This document shows positions 33,587 to 44,700 of a stretch of DNA of 64,000 bases, in pieces (the first letter of the stretch is position 1; the number at the start of each line of letters is the position of its first letter). This DNA comes from Siderastrea siderea (taxonomy: Eukaryota; Cnidaria; Anthozoa; Scleractinia; Rhizangiidae), in NCBI GenBank assembly GCA_964030785.1, contig OZ034973.1, positions 888,132 through 952,131 of the forward strand, read 5' to 3'. The notes beneath the pieces are model-generated. The model worked only from the letters and a program-made list of their open reading frames with translations. It did no database searches and was not told where the DNA came from. Both the position numbers and the translations under genes were made by a program.

Positions 33587-36323
33587 TAATACGAGTGTTG
33601 CTGAGTTTTCAGTGCACAAAAGCATTATCAGATTTGACTGCTAAATTGGGACCAAACGTGGATGGCGCCGCGTGCGTATTTGGTTTGTCACGCAATGCGT
33701 ATCAAAGGCATTTTAGGGGGTATTGGAAGGGCAAAACCTTTGAGGTGAAGTAAAATAACATACAGTGTTAATTGCAGGGATTATTCGTGGTTTTAATGGC
33801 GTTGTGTGTCTTTCTTACTTATTACCAGTGTTGTTACAATCATTAAAAATTGTATTTGCTACCCTAGCCTAGTAGTCTGAAACGCAGTTCCAACCGTTGT
33901 ACAAGCTCACAGACATGGTTACAGGTGAGTGGTGCAACAGAAGTGGCGCTATTATTAACTAGACCCAACTTTGATACGGGAAAACCTATAACTACAAGGG
34001 GCTCCCTTTTGTTAATTGACAAGCGGGTATTCTACCTATCATTGATGTCAGTCTGCTGGTTCTCAGCTGGCACAGGACCGGTACAAGGCACAGTTATATC
34101 AGGAGTGAAAGTCAGCTCGCTGTTAAAGGGTTGGATGGAGTTTTGGACAGGAAGGGCTCTCTCTTCATAACAAATTGTTGCAATCGAAGTTTTTAACTGT
34201 GCTCTCTTGTCAGCTGTTTGACTTAGTCTACATTAGTGTGTCCTGACTAATGAGTGGGGCTTCTAACAGCACGCCAGTGCTGTTTAAAGACTGTGAAATA
34301 TGGCACGTAACCATGGTAACAAAAAATGAGGTTCTGTTCCTGAATTTCTGTTTACGAATCTTACTGAGACAGGTTCCCAGTGAGCGAGATCTCTCACAGC
34401 AGCCAGCGTACTTATCATAATGGATATGAGGATATCATAACAGAAATACGTCAAGCATCTTGCCCTTAAACGTCTGTTACCTCTTTCACGTTCTACATAC
34501 ACCTTAATGAGGACGAAGAGAAGAGTGAGGCTTCCATCGATAACCTGGCTAATATTCGGATAGACCACAAGCGAGTATAAAACTCACCTGATCCAACTTT
34601 TACAAGCAAACCAGTCCCGCGTAAGATAATTTCAGATCCCTTTTTTTCCCAGTCCTCTTTCACTTTTGGCCACTCCCCTTACCTTACCTTACCGTGACCC
34701 GGCCCCTTGTGCTGCAGCTTCTGCTAGACACTATTCCAAGTTTTGCACGATGGCTGGGACATATCGTCATTGTATTCAAGCGTTCGTTGTAAAAACTGAC
34801 TTGTAACTTGTGGTATCAGGCCCGCACCAAGGCTGAAATAAATGCTGCGAGCAAATTGGCCTAGTCAAAGCCTTCCCCCCTCCCCCCTTCAAAATACACA
34901 CTCATGCACATGGATACTAACTCTCTTCACAATGCCACAGTTTGAGTCGATTTCGTCAAACACGACACCTTTTTGGGACATCCTTCGTTGACAATTTGCC
35001 CAAAAGCTGCTTCCTGTTTGCTTTTTCGACGACAAAGTTGTTGGCAACATCCACCAGATTTATAGCATCAGTTTTAAAAAGTACCCTTAAAGTTACAAGG
35101 TTTGTTAAAATTGAAACAGTTCGACAGCCAAGCTACGAATTTCGGACCTGTTTTACCTAACTCTCGTAAACGTTTACGTAACTTTTATCACTCGATTGGT
35201 GAGATAAAAATAGTTTTGTTCCTTAGACTTGTTTTAAAACAACATGATGAGCTTAAAGCTTGCAGCAAATACACAGCAGTCGCTTAGCTATTAAAGGCAT
35301 TAAGGTCCTTCACAGTAAAGCTATACTGCCAGGGTCAAGGTGATATGGGTGAAGAAAGACCTTGGTAAGGAACCTGGGCGACTGAAATGTGCGGTGGGCT
35401 AGTAGATTTTTGAAGCCCACTTGCCCGGTGGCTAGTGACTCAACAGATGTCAAACCCTGTTAAAGGTTGTAAAATAACAAAAGGAACTTTTAGCGTCAAC
35501 ATTTAAGACTATTCGTTGCACATTGATTCGTTTTAATTATATATCTTTTGGCTCATTGTAATTCTCTCATTATATCTTTTTTGGCTCATTGTAATGTTTT
35601 TTCAACTTCCAAAACTTCTGGGGACTCGAGCCACCGTCCCCCCCCCCCCCGCCCTCCCCCTTCTACGGGCCTGGGTATTCTTGGTGCATGAAAGTATGAA
35701 AGTAAGGGAACAATTGTTTCCAAGCTTTTGATTCGTCTGGTGTTGTAACCACAAACTCCGACAACAAGAAAATGGAACCAACAACAACCGTCTTCTGTGT
35801 AACGAAGCAATTCATGTATGTAAATATGTATGATTTGTGAAAAAAAAAGTTTGAGGTCCCCCCCTCTAAGCCAAAACAATAAGCACAAACTAGTTAGTCA
35901 CATCGCAATTTCCCTGAAAAAAAAAAACGATTTTAATGTTCTGGACTCGACGTTTTGAAGAGGTTTTTAACTTAAGCTAGTACACGTACCCATTTTAGCT
36001 AATTTTCGTGTTCGAACATTGTTCTTTGCATACCTACAACTCACGCCGAGGGGTGACTTCTTTTTCTGCATTCTGGCACGGGAGGTTGAGGTGCCTAAAT
36101 GTAGCACTAATTTTGTTTCGTATTTTTGGTCCATTACTAGTTCCTCCCATTTCTCGAACCCTGAGCCGTTTAAAAAGAATCAGAGCAGATTTTGCCCTTC
36201 CCCTACCCTCTATTAAAATGTCCATTCCGATGATTTGCATTGCGTGACGCGGCTCTAGATAGAACTCTGGCCACGTTAGCGGCGACATGTGGTGATAAAA
36301 ACCTTTAAGCAACACTGACCAGC
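33587..36323. other. Central region of the foldback transposon, no gene recognised
   Basis: Unique sequence between the arms. Contains a possible donor (acaggtgagtgg at about 33922), a C-run at 35639-35650 and several short frames under 100 residues with no known motif. No DDE, RVE or tyrosine recombinase signature was found by eye. Confidence 0.5.
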
Positions 36324-36333
36324 TACTGAACCG

Positions 36334-36594
36334 TTGAGCAAGATGTCACATTGTAGAAAGATGTCGAACGTTTTGGAAGAAAGGTTGTTGTTGAGCTGTT
36401 CAACCGTTTACAATACACTGACCCAGTTAGCGGTGTTCATTGGATGGCATCAACAGGACCAAAATACGTCGAACGGCAAGAGAATCACTCGGAAATGGCT
36501 TCTGGACCTGTCCTCTACAGCAAATGAGGTAAGAGCATTTCGAACTGTTTTTCTGTTTGACGTTTTCGATCTCATATGGGTCGAAACACATTAA
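36334..36594 (+). CDS. Putative exon in right terminal inverted repeat of the foldback element
   Basis: Same frame as 33312-33572. Coding part 36334-36528, then donor GTAAGA. It ends on a whole codon and reads toward the element end, where TTTTTACAG (to 37167) offers an acceptor; the pol frame beyond is in the matching phase. Function unknown. Confidence 0.35.
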   Translation: MSKMSHCRKMSNVLEERLLLSCSTVYNTLTQLAVFIGWHQQDQNTSNGKRITRKWLLDLSSTANEVRAFRTVFLFDVFDLIWVETH

Positions 36595-37167
36595 AATATG
36601 TGCGTGACTCGCGAATGGAATGTTGCCAAGAAGGGTCAAACAACCTGCATTTTAACGAACTTTGAAAAGCTCTCGCGTCGCTCTCAATCATTTGCCCAAA
36701 GAAATTTTTGCAGCAATCCTGAGAACATCTTTTCTTAATTCAACAGCCAGAGGCTGAATCGATTTGAAGGTTTAGCACATGGTGAAAAATAATTTAATTC
36801 ACGAAGTACTTTTCCTGATGACAAATGTACACTTTCAAAATTAAATTATTTCAAACACAAAGAACAACGCAGTTTCTACCAAAATCAGTTTTGAAGCTCT
36901 TGAGAGATTGCAAAAGTAAAATTGAGTGTTTAAAAGACGACAGAGGGATTTGTTTTTGCACGCGAACGCCTCAAATTGATGTCATAATTTACTGCTTCAA
37001 ATGGCGATTTTAACGGAAGTTCGTTATTTGCATTTTTCTTTGAAATAAAAGGATATTTTGCCAAAAAGAGTATCCAGTGAGTTTAGTTATACCCTAACCT
37101 ATCTAACATTAAAATATGAATGAAATCGAATTTTCCACCCTTGCCGCGTTATGTTTGATTTTTACAG

Positions 37168-39438
37168 ACAAGCGCTCTTAACACATTAAAGGAAAGAGGA
37201 GCATGCTGGTCCTGCTTAAGACGGGGTCACAGAATTCAAGACTGTACAAGCAAGAAACCCTGTGGCGTTAACGATTGCAAAAGGTTTCACCACAAAACAC
37301 TACACGAAGAAGAACAGGACAAAGGATCGCCAACCGACATCGCTTCCGCAAGCGGTTCTGCAAGTGTATGCAATAACAACGAAATTGAAACGTGCTTACT
37401 CCAAATACAAAGGATACCTACAAAGAATGGATTTGCAAACGTCTTGTGGGACACGGGAGCGTCATTATGTTTTATCACAAACGCAAAAGCAAGAGCGGAA
37501 AACCTTAAGGGTATCAAAACTAAACTGTCAATTATCAAAGTAGGCGGAGAAAGTGAAAATGTGGACACTTTCAAGTACAAGCTTCCACTTATTGACAAGC
37601 AGGGCAAAACAGTCGTATTCGACGTTTACGGAATCGACAAGATAACCTCCCCCATTCCAGCAGTCAATATAAAGGGGATCTCTAAACTATTCAAAGACGT
37701 ATCCGAAGAAGAACTGACAAGGCCCACCGGAGAAGTTGACGCCTTAATAGGCTATGAATACGCAGACTTCCACCCCTTAAAGGAACAAAGTTCTGGACAT
37801 CTACTTTTATTGAGAAATCAGTTCGGACGATGCGTAGGTGGAACACACCCAGTTCTGAAAGGAATCAACGAGAAGTCCCTCATCGGAACCATACACGCCC
37901 ATCATGTCAAGATGGCAAGAATCGAAGATTTCTACAACATGGAGAATCTCGGGATACAATGTATGCCTCGTTGCGGTGGATGTAAGTGCGGTAAATGCTC
38001 ACTCGGAAGCAACGCATACACAATCAAAGAAGAAAAGGAATTAACATTAATTGAGAAAAATTTGAGCTATAACACAAGAGAAAAATTCTGGACGGCAGAA
38101 TACCCTTGGATCAGAGACCCTTTTGATCTCCCAGATAACAGAAGAGCAGCATTCGGCATGCTTATATCAACCGAAAAACGACTTTCTAAAAACAAGAAAC
38201 ACGCTGAAATCTATCAACAACAGATACAGGACATGATAAATAGAGATGTAGCTCGCAAACTTACACAAGAAGAATTGCAAAAATACAAAGGACCTGCACA
38301 CTACATCTCACATCACGAAGTGTTAAAGCCAGACTCCAAATCTACGCCAGTGAGAATTGTCTTTAACAGCAGTGCCAACTACCTGGGTCATGTGCTAAAC
38401 GAATACTGGGCTAAAGGACCCGACCTTTTAAACAGTCTACTAGGAATCCTCATCAGATTTAGAGAGAATGAAACAGCATTCATTGGCGACATCAAGAAAA
38501 TGTATCACACAGTCAGAACAGGAATGATAGAACAACACACACACCGCTTCCTCTGGAGGAATATGGATGTAACTAGAAAACCAGACACGTACGTTATTCA
38601 AAGAGTTTCCTTTGGAGATAAACCTTCTGGCACTATAGCAACTGTTGCACTGCGAAAGACAGCAGAGATGGCTAAAGAAAAATACCCACAAGCATCAAAT
38701 CTACTCATAAACAATACATACATGGATGACATCATTAATAGCGTTGACAATGTTGAAACTGCCAAAAAACTTACGAAAGAAATGGAAACCATCTTGAGTA
38801 ACGGAAACTTCAAAATAAAGGAATGGATATATTCACATGACAATATTGCTCCAGACCAGGACCTTATACCAACGGACATAAAAACAGCACACGAGAAAGT
38901 ACTAGGTGTTGTATGGAATCCAATTACGGATAATTTCTGCTTCAAAGTCAAGCTAAATGTCACACCCCAAAGCAAGAAACGACACCCTAAACCAAATCAA
39001 GGAACGACTACTAAAAATCCCAAGACTCTAACGAAGAGGATAATTCTATCACAAGTCAACAGTGTTTATAATCCACTCGGATTAGCAAGTCCTCTGATTG
39101 TCAGGGCAAAGATTCTTATGAGACGATTATGGATTCACAACCCAAAATTGGATTGGGATGACCCTATACCCGAAGAAGATCACCAAAACTGGGATAACTT
39201 CTTCCAAGATCTAAGGGAGATGGAAAAAATTCAAGTCAATCGATGCACTAAACCTAAAGAAGCAACGGGAAATCCAATCCTCGTAATATTCTGCGACGGA
39301 TCTAATGATGCATATGGCGCATGTGCTTATGCTAGATGGAGACTTTCTAATGGAGACCACGAAACCAATCTCATCTTGTCCAAAACCCGCCTCACACCGA
39401 TACACTATCCACCAGATAAATCACTATCCAGTGGGTAA
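37168..39438 (+). CDS. Bel/Pao pol: zinc knuckles, aspartic protease, reverse transcriptase, partial RNase H
   Basis: Open frame without a stop from 37159. In order: zinc knuckle CWSCLRRGHRIQDC and a Cys/His segment CGVNDCKRFHHKTLH; aspartic protease with LWDTGASLCFI (about 37446-37480); reverse transcriptase with FIGDIKKMYHTV, VSFGDKPSGTIATVA and the catalytic box TYMDDIIN (about 38715-38740); and the start of a Pao-type RNase H (VIFCDGSNDAYGACAYA, about 39285). Sequence of retroelement origin stops at about 39404 in the SKTRLTP segment; the last codons come from the flanking MITE. Integrase absent. The catalytic motifs seen are intact, but the upstream half is separated by the foldback element. 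Confidence 0.88.
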   Translation, partial: TSALNTLKERGACWSCLRRGHRIQDCTSKKPCGVNDCKRFHHKTLHEEEQDKGSPTDIASASGSASVCNNNEIETCLLQIQRIPTKNGFANVLWDTGASLCFITNAKARAENLKGIKTKLSIIKVGGESENVDTFKYKLPLIDKQGKTVVFDVYGIDKITSPIPAVNIKGISKLFKDVSEEELTRPTGEVDALIGYEYADFHPLKEQSSGHLLLLRNQFGRCVGGTHPVLKGINEKSLIGTIHAHHVKMARIEDFYNMENLGIQCMPRCGGCKCGKCSLGSNAYTIKEEKELTLIEKNLSYNTREKFWTAEYPWIRDPFDLPDNRRAAFGMLISTEKRLSKNKKHAEIYQQQIQDMINRDVARKLTQEELQKYKGPAHYISHHEVLKPDSKSTPVRIVFNSSANYLGHVLNEYWAKGPDLLNSLLGILIRFRENETAFIGDIKKMYHTVRTGMIEQHTHRFLWRNMDVTRKPDTYVIQRVSFGDKPSGTIATVALRKTAEMAKEKYPQASNLLINNTYMDDIINSVDNVETAKKLTKEMETILSNGNFKIKEWIYSHDNIAPDQDLIPTDIKTAHEKVLGVVWNPITDNFCFKVKLNVTPQSKKRHPKPNQGTTTKNPKTLTKRIILSQVNSVYNPLGLASPLIVRAKILMRRLWIHNPKLDWDDPIPEEDHQNWDNFFQDLREMEKIQVNRCTKPKEATGNPILVIFCDGSNDAYGACAYARWRLSNGDHETNLILSKTRLTPIHYPPDKSLSSG

Positions 39439-39522
39439 GTGTTAGGGAAACCAATGGCGTTATCCACTGGATGGAAATTTATCTGGTGGATAGCGCTATC
39501 CAACTTTTGAAAAACCGGGGCC
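39405..39522. mobile_element. Right piece of the MITE split by Bel/Pao
   Basis: Repeated inverted motifs ctatccac/gtggatag and ccactggat. Its right end pairs with the left piece at 30354-30387. Confidence 0.7.
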
Positions 39523-39651
39523 TGGCTCTGGTTGTTCAAGAGCAGATAACTCTATCCACCGGATGAATCACTATCCGGTGGATAACACTTATTCGCTGGA
39601 TAGCAATTTATCCTGAGGACAGCGTTACCCACCTTTTGAGCAACTGGTGCC
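39523..39651. mobile_element. Second MITE of the same family
   Basis: Starts tggctctggttgttcaag and ends cttttgagcaactggtgcc, with inner ctatccac/gtggatag motifs. Adjacent to the split copy. Confidence 0.65.
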
Positions 39652-40154
39652 TGTTCAAGAACGCGACTAACACCGTCAGGAAAACGGTTTATGCTGAAAC
39701 ATGACAAATAGTTTTCATTTCTTGCCGGAGTGACATTTGTTCCGATATCAGGTAAACACCCCGGCCCCTAAAGCAACTCTGAAGGAACTGACAGTATTAC
39801 AACTCCCCTTCCCTACCCCTGGATGGGATGCGAGTTTATCGCAAGGCCTCTCCAGCCTAGCGCTTAGCTACTTGCTGAGTTTGTCTAACGGCTCGCCGGT
39901 ATTCATGTATGGAGGGTATGCAACCAGTCCCTAGAGACTCAATGGATGGTGTCGTGGCGGCCATGTTAGTGTACCATAACAAAAGCAGCTGTTTGTTTGG
40001 TACACCGACATGGCGGCCGGCGATGACATCAGGTGCATGCCCTCTAGACATCTCAGTCTGGTCTGGCTGAAGAGCTGCCATATGGAGCAACGCTTCTTGA
40101 TTAATGAAATAAAATGGCGACAGGAAGTCAGAACTGGAACCTTCGATCTTTCTT
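39652..40154. other. 3' flank of gene C, no further gene seen
   Basis: Shared with the 3' flank of gene B. An open minus-strand frame across 39857-40291 lies here but is not kept open in unit B; the favoured model of gene C stops at 40155. It may contain the 3' UTR. Confidence 0.4.
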
Positions 40155-41680
40155 TCATATCGAAAATCCGACATGCTAACCACAGCAACAACCACCGCTC
40201 TTGTAACATGGAAATAAAACATGGAATACTCACTGGAGTAACGTATGGTATGACATTCGGTCTGTGTCCGTTGGCGTGTTGGGCCCACCACTGTTTGTCC
40301 TTTATGTCACCCATTAGTTCCCAGTAGCCATCAAAGGCTATTATCTCCTTGCCTGTCGTTTTTTCACGTTTGTACATCACCTGTTAAAAGAAAACGATGA
40401 AATGTTAAATTGTGACAATGTGTACTGTATATGAAGTAATCATACATATGAACTGCAGCCCCTACAAACGTCGGGAATCTCAAAAGGTTCAGGCAGAAGC
40501 CATTAACGAATAAACTTTGCAACGTGAAGCATTTTTTATAACAAAATTGTCTGTTGGCCATGGGGCTGAAATTGACTTGTGTGTATGTCTTTGTTAAGAT
40601 TTAGCTACAAATTGTGGGGGAAATGTTGCCTAGTTCAGACATTATGTGCGTGCTTGAAATTGAAATGTTTTGAGTTTCAAGACCGTTCTCAGCCATTGCA
40701 GTGTCGGTGGTAAATTAATTCAGCGTTTTATCTTTTTACAAATTCGTATTCTGCAGTTCTTGACGACCCATGTTTAAATAGCAGAAAACGTTGTAGGAAG
40801 GAAATTAAAGTTTTTTCACTAACATTTTATGCCAACAAAATATGGTATTACTCGCAGCTGACGAAAATACTTAATGCCTTCTTTATGTCACCTTGAGGGA
40901 AGACAATAATACATGAACTCACCGCGAAGATAATGATTATCACAACAAGTATGAGAGCTACTATTGAAGCAACAATCACAACAATGACCCACGTCTCAAG
41001 CTTGGAAGATTCTGTTGCTAAAGAGCAGAATTAACAATTATTGTACTGAAATGAATCGAACATGCAATTTCAACCAATGCAACACACCTCGTCGAATTTC
41101 TACAAGGTTGACGTTAGGTTCTAAACGGCATAAAGAGTGCACTGTTTAATTTCCAGTTGGGCAAAACTGGGTACAATTATCATTATTAGTATATCGTAGC
41201 ATTGTTAAAACGTGCGGACTCTAAAAGTAGCAAACGTAGCAAACGTAGCAAACGTAAGGCGGGAACGTAGCCAATACATGGTGCTAAAAACAAGGAGGAT
41301 ATACCTAAAACGACTAAAATGGTATACGAAATTTGGCTAAACCACGATTACACACTACTCTCTTTAATTAACCTACATATATTTTATAAATCGAGTTACA
41401 CTACTGTTAGTATGTTAACATATTCTAAAAATCTGTGTTAAATTGCGTTAAAACTGGTACATAATCTGCCACACACTAATAAGTAATCTAAAATGTTTAA
41501 CAGTAAAGATAATTTTAGAGTCCAGAGTTCATAGTTCATAGTTCATAGTTCAGTATTGTTTGTGGAGTTCATTGTCCCTGAATTTGCAAGGGGCGTGCGA
41601 TATGCAAGCTACTTGAAAGTTTGTATATCGCCCATTATTGTCTGCTGAACTCAGTCCACTAGGTATTATTGTTGTTATCG

Positions 41681-41729
<49 letters not shown>

Positions 41730-44700
41730 GACCATCATTATTACAGCAGTACAAGACGTTTATATGCTTTGTCCCTAAATAACATGCCCAGGGCGCGAAC
41801 AAAGCCTGTGCAGCTAAGTTTCGAAAAAAAAAAAACCTATTTTCTGTCAAATGAATATAAAGCACTAATGCCGCTAAAATGTTCAAAAACTCTTAAATAC
41901 TAAAATACCTTAAATTGAATACAAGCCGAGAAACTTAAAATTATTACTATATTTTTTTACCTGTTGGAAGGGTAGTGACGTTAGTCACAGGTTGAGTAGT
42001 GACGGTTGTCACAGGTTGAGTAGTGACGGTTGTCACAGGTTGAATAGTGATGGTTGTCACAGGTTGAGTAGTGATGGTTGTCACAGGTGGAGTCGTAGGC
42101 AAAACCTCTCTTGCAGACAACCTGTCTAAAACTAGAAATTCTAGCTCCTTCGTAGCATTGGCTTTTTGGAACTCTTCAACGATACTGTTATTGGTTACGT
42201 TTGATGTAGGCTCAAAGACTAGGTCATAGTCTACCCCAACACTTCCTGGGAAAAATCTAATAATACGGATGGACACAAAAAGGGGAAATTTTCTTCTGCA
42301 GAAGGGTACAATAATGGCTTTAAACTCGAAGCTGAGAGCACGTGACTTTTCAGAACTGATGTCATCGTAGGCAGGGTCGTAAGTCCTGTCTCTGATGGTT
42401 ACTGTCACTGAAAGTGTTCGATCAGGCTTCTCTAAAAGAGAAAAGGAAACAAAAAACAATCACTTTTCTGTGAACACAAAGGGACAAATATTTGTCATAA
42501 AACTTTCTGAAGATGTGATTAACATCTCATCGGAACAGTCCAATATCAAACAGAGGACAGTTAAAGGACATGAACATTATCAACAAGTGGGTCTTACTTT
42601 CTTACATTAGTGTTCAAACAAATTTATGATACCATTTAGTTCGACGAAAAACTCTTTTCAAAGAACTGAAATAGGGTAACTGCTATTCCTTTAATACCCC
42701 ATTTATCGCAGGTAATAAAATTAGTGGTTAACAAACGGCCTTACCCACCTTGGTACGGGCTGTTAAATAAATACAAAGATAAATGAACGAATAAATAAAT
42801 CAGTAATAAACAACTGTCTAGCCTGTATTTCAAAAGAAGGCTAGCCGTGTTGACACACATGCATTTCTGTTCTTTAATACCTGCAATAAAAGCATAATAT
42901 AAATGACCTTGTCTCACCTTCTTCGCAGTTCTTTCCTTGAAAAGGTCCTGTACATGTGCATAGGAATGATTCACCTTCCACTGTACAGGTTCCACCGTTT
43001 AAACACGGGTTGGGATTACACGCATCGGCGACTGAAATTAGAAAATATGCGAAGTGTTGGCTTGTGCCCGAGAAAAAAGATCAATCGATGGAAATTCGGC
43101 ACATGTAGCGCTATTCAATATTATTCCCCTGATGTGTCTCTGGTAAAATCTGTTGAATTATGAATTAAAAATTTGGGGCAAATAGCATTTGAGTTCCCCT
43201 TTTTTAAACAGAAGACAACATAAATTTCTTACATGGGTGCAGTAGAATACACATAGCGCCTGGAAAAAAACATGCACTGTCTAAGATCTGCTAGAAAAAG
43301 CTTAACTCGGAAAATGTTGCAAGGCAAACTAATTGCAGTGATTTGTCAACTATTGTGGAATGAAGAACATTTTGCAGGACAGAAATAATGCATTATTTCC
43401 TGTGCGTAGTTAAGGCCACAAATAAAGAATCATCCGAAAAGGTGCAAATTAAAGAGTCGATGCGAGGTACTGAAAAGGAAACCAAAACGCCAGGAACATA
43501 CAACACGAGAGAGCTTTAATTTAAACATTGAAATAATTTTAAATTCTTACCTCTCTCTATAACTCAGTTACCATTATAACTCAAAAACAGATTTTTGTGA
43601 TCAAACTGAACTCAACTGAATGCTTATTAAAAACAACTCTTCACAGTAGAGAACTGTGCAAGAGTTGCTGTACCTTCTTGACAAAGAACTCCAGCGAAGC
43701 CACTGTCACACTGACAAGCAAAACTATTTATTCCGTCGATACATTGTCCACGACCAGAACAATTGACATTTTCGCAATCATTTATATCTGAAAAAAAAGC
43801 AACACTATGAATAACAAGCTTCAGTATAGCTACAAAGCACTGAAGGAACTGAAATAGGGTAGCTGCTATTCCTTTAATGCCCCATTTATCGCAGGTAATA
43901 AAATTAGTGGTTAACAAACGGCCTTACCCACCTTGGTACGGGCTGTTAAATAAATACAAAGATAAATGAACGAATAAATAAATAATAAACAACTGTCTAG
44001 CTTGTATTTCAAAAGAAGGCTAGCCGTGTTGACACACATGCGTTTCTATTCTTTAATACCTGCAATAAAAGCACAATATAAATGACTTCATCTCACCTTC
44101 TTCGCAGTTCTTTCCTTGAAAACGTCCTGTACATGTGCATAGGAATGATTCACCTTCCACTGTACAGGTTCCACCATTTAAACAAGGGTTGGGATTACAC
44201 GCATCGGCGACTGAAATTAGAAAATATGCGAAGTGTTGGCTTGTGCCCGAGAGAAAGATCAATCAAAGGAAATTCGGCACATATAGCGTTATTCAATATT
44301 ATTCCCCTTGTGTGTCAATGGTAAGATCTGTTGAATTATAAATTAAAAATTCACGGCAAGTAGCACTTGAGTTCCCCTTTCCTTAACATAAGACAACATA
44401 AATTTCTTACACAGGTGCAGTAGAATACATATAGCGCCTGGAAAAAACACTGTCTAAGATCTACCAGAAAAAAACTTAACTGTGAAAATGTTGCAAGACA
44501 AACTAAATGCAGTGGTTTGTCAACTATTGTGGAATGAAGAACATATTTACTGAAAACGAAACAAAGATACAACGCGAGAGAGCTTTAATTTAAGCCTTAA
44601 AATAATTTTTTCTTACCTCTCTCTACACCTCTGTTACTATAACTCAAAAACAGATTTTTGTGATCAAAATTGACTCAATGCTTATTACAAACAACTGCTC

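Larger units (their letters stand above)
32728..37170. mobile_element. 4.44-kb foldback DNA transposon with ~850-bp terminal inverted repeats
   Basis: Left arm about 32728-33586 and right arm about 36324-37170 are complementary over nearly their whole length with few mismatches. Ends TGTCTGTAAAAATC and GATTTTTACAGACA. The flanking hexamers AGCGCC (32722-32727) and AGCGCT (37171-37176) look like a 6-bp target duplication with one change. Element plus one flanking copy is 4449 bases, a multiple of three, which agrees with a clean insertion into one open gag-pol frame. The central 2.7 kb has no recognisable transposase, so it is probably non-autonomous. Superfamily unresolved. Confidence 0.85.
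30388..39404 (+). mobile_element. Bel/Pao LTR retrotransposon, 3'-deleted and internally interrupted
   Basis: Begins TGTATCG and ends CGATACA, flanked by CTATC on both sides (30383-30387 and 39405-39409), consistent with a 5-bp target duplication and TG...CA ends. Contains a 5' promoter-like region, a scrambled snapback stretch, gag, and pol through reverse transcriptase into RNase H. The rest of RNase H, the integrase and almost all of a 3' LTR are missing. A 4.44-kb foldback transposon splits the coding region at 32728-37170. No full 5' LTR could be delimited because no 3' LTR is left to compare. Not able to move by itself as it stands. Confidence 0.8.

Noticed and set aside
33925..34170. 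Possible transposase fragment in the foldback element centre
   Set aside because: 81 residues with no catalytic or DNA-binding motif that I can recognise.
36825..37013. 62-aa frame in the foldback arm (mirror at 32893-33081)
   Set aside because: Present in both arms only because they are near-identical inverted copies; no motif, and stops lie close on both sides.
39857..40291. 144-aa minus-strand frame after gene C as its C-terminus
   Set aside because: It overlaps the last exons in a different phase and is not open in unit B. The shorter ending at 40155 fits the splice phases, though this stays tentative.
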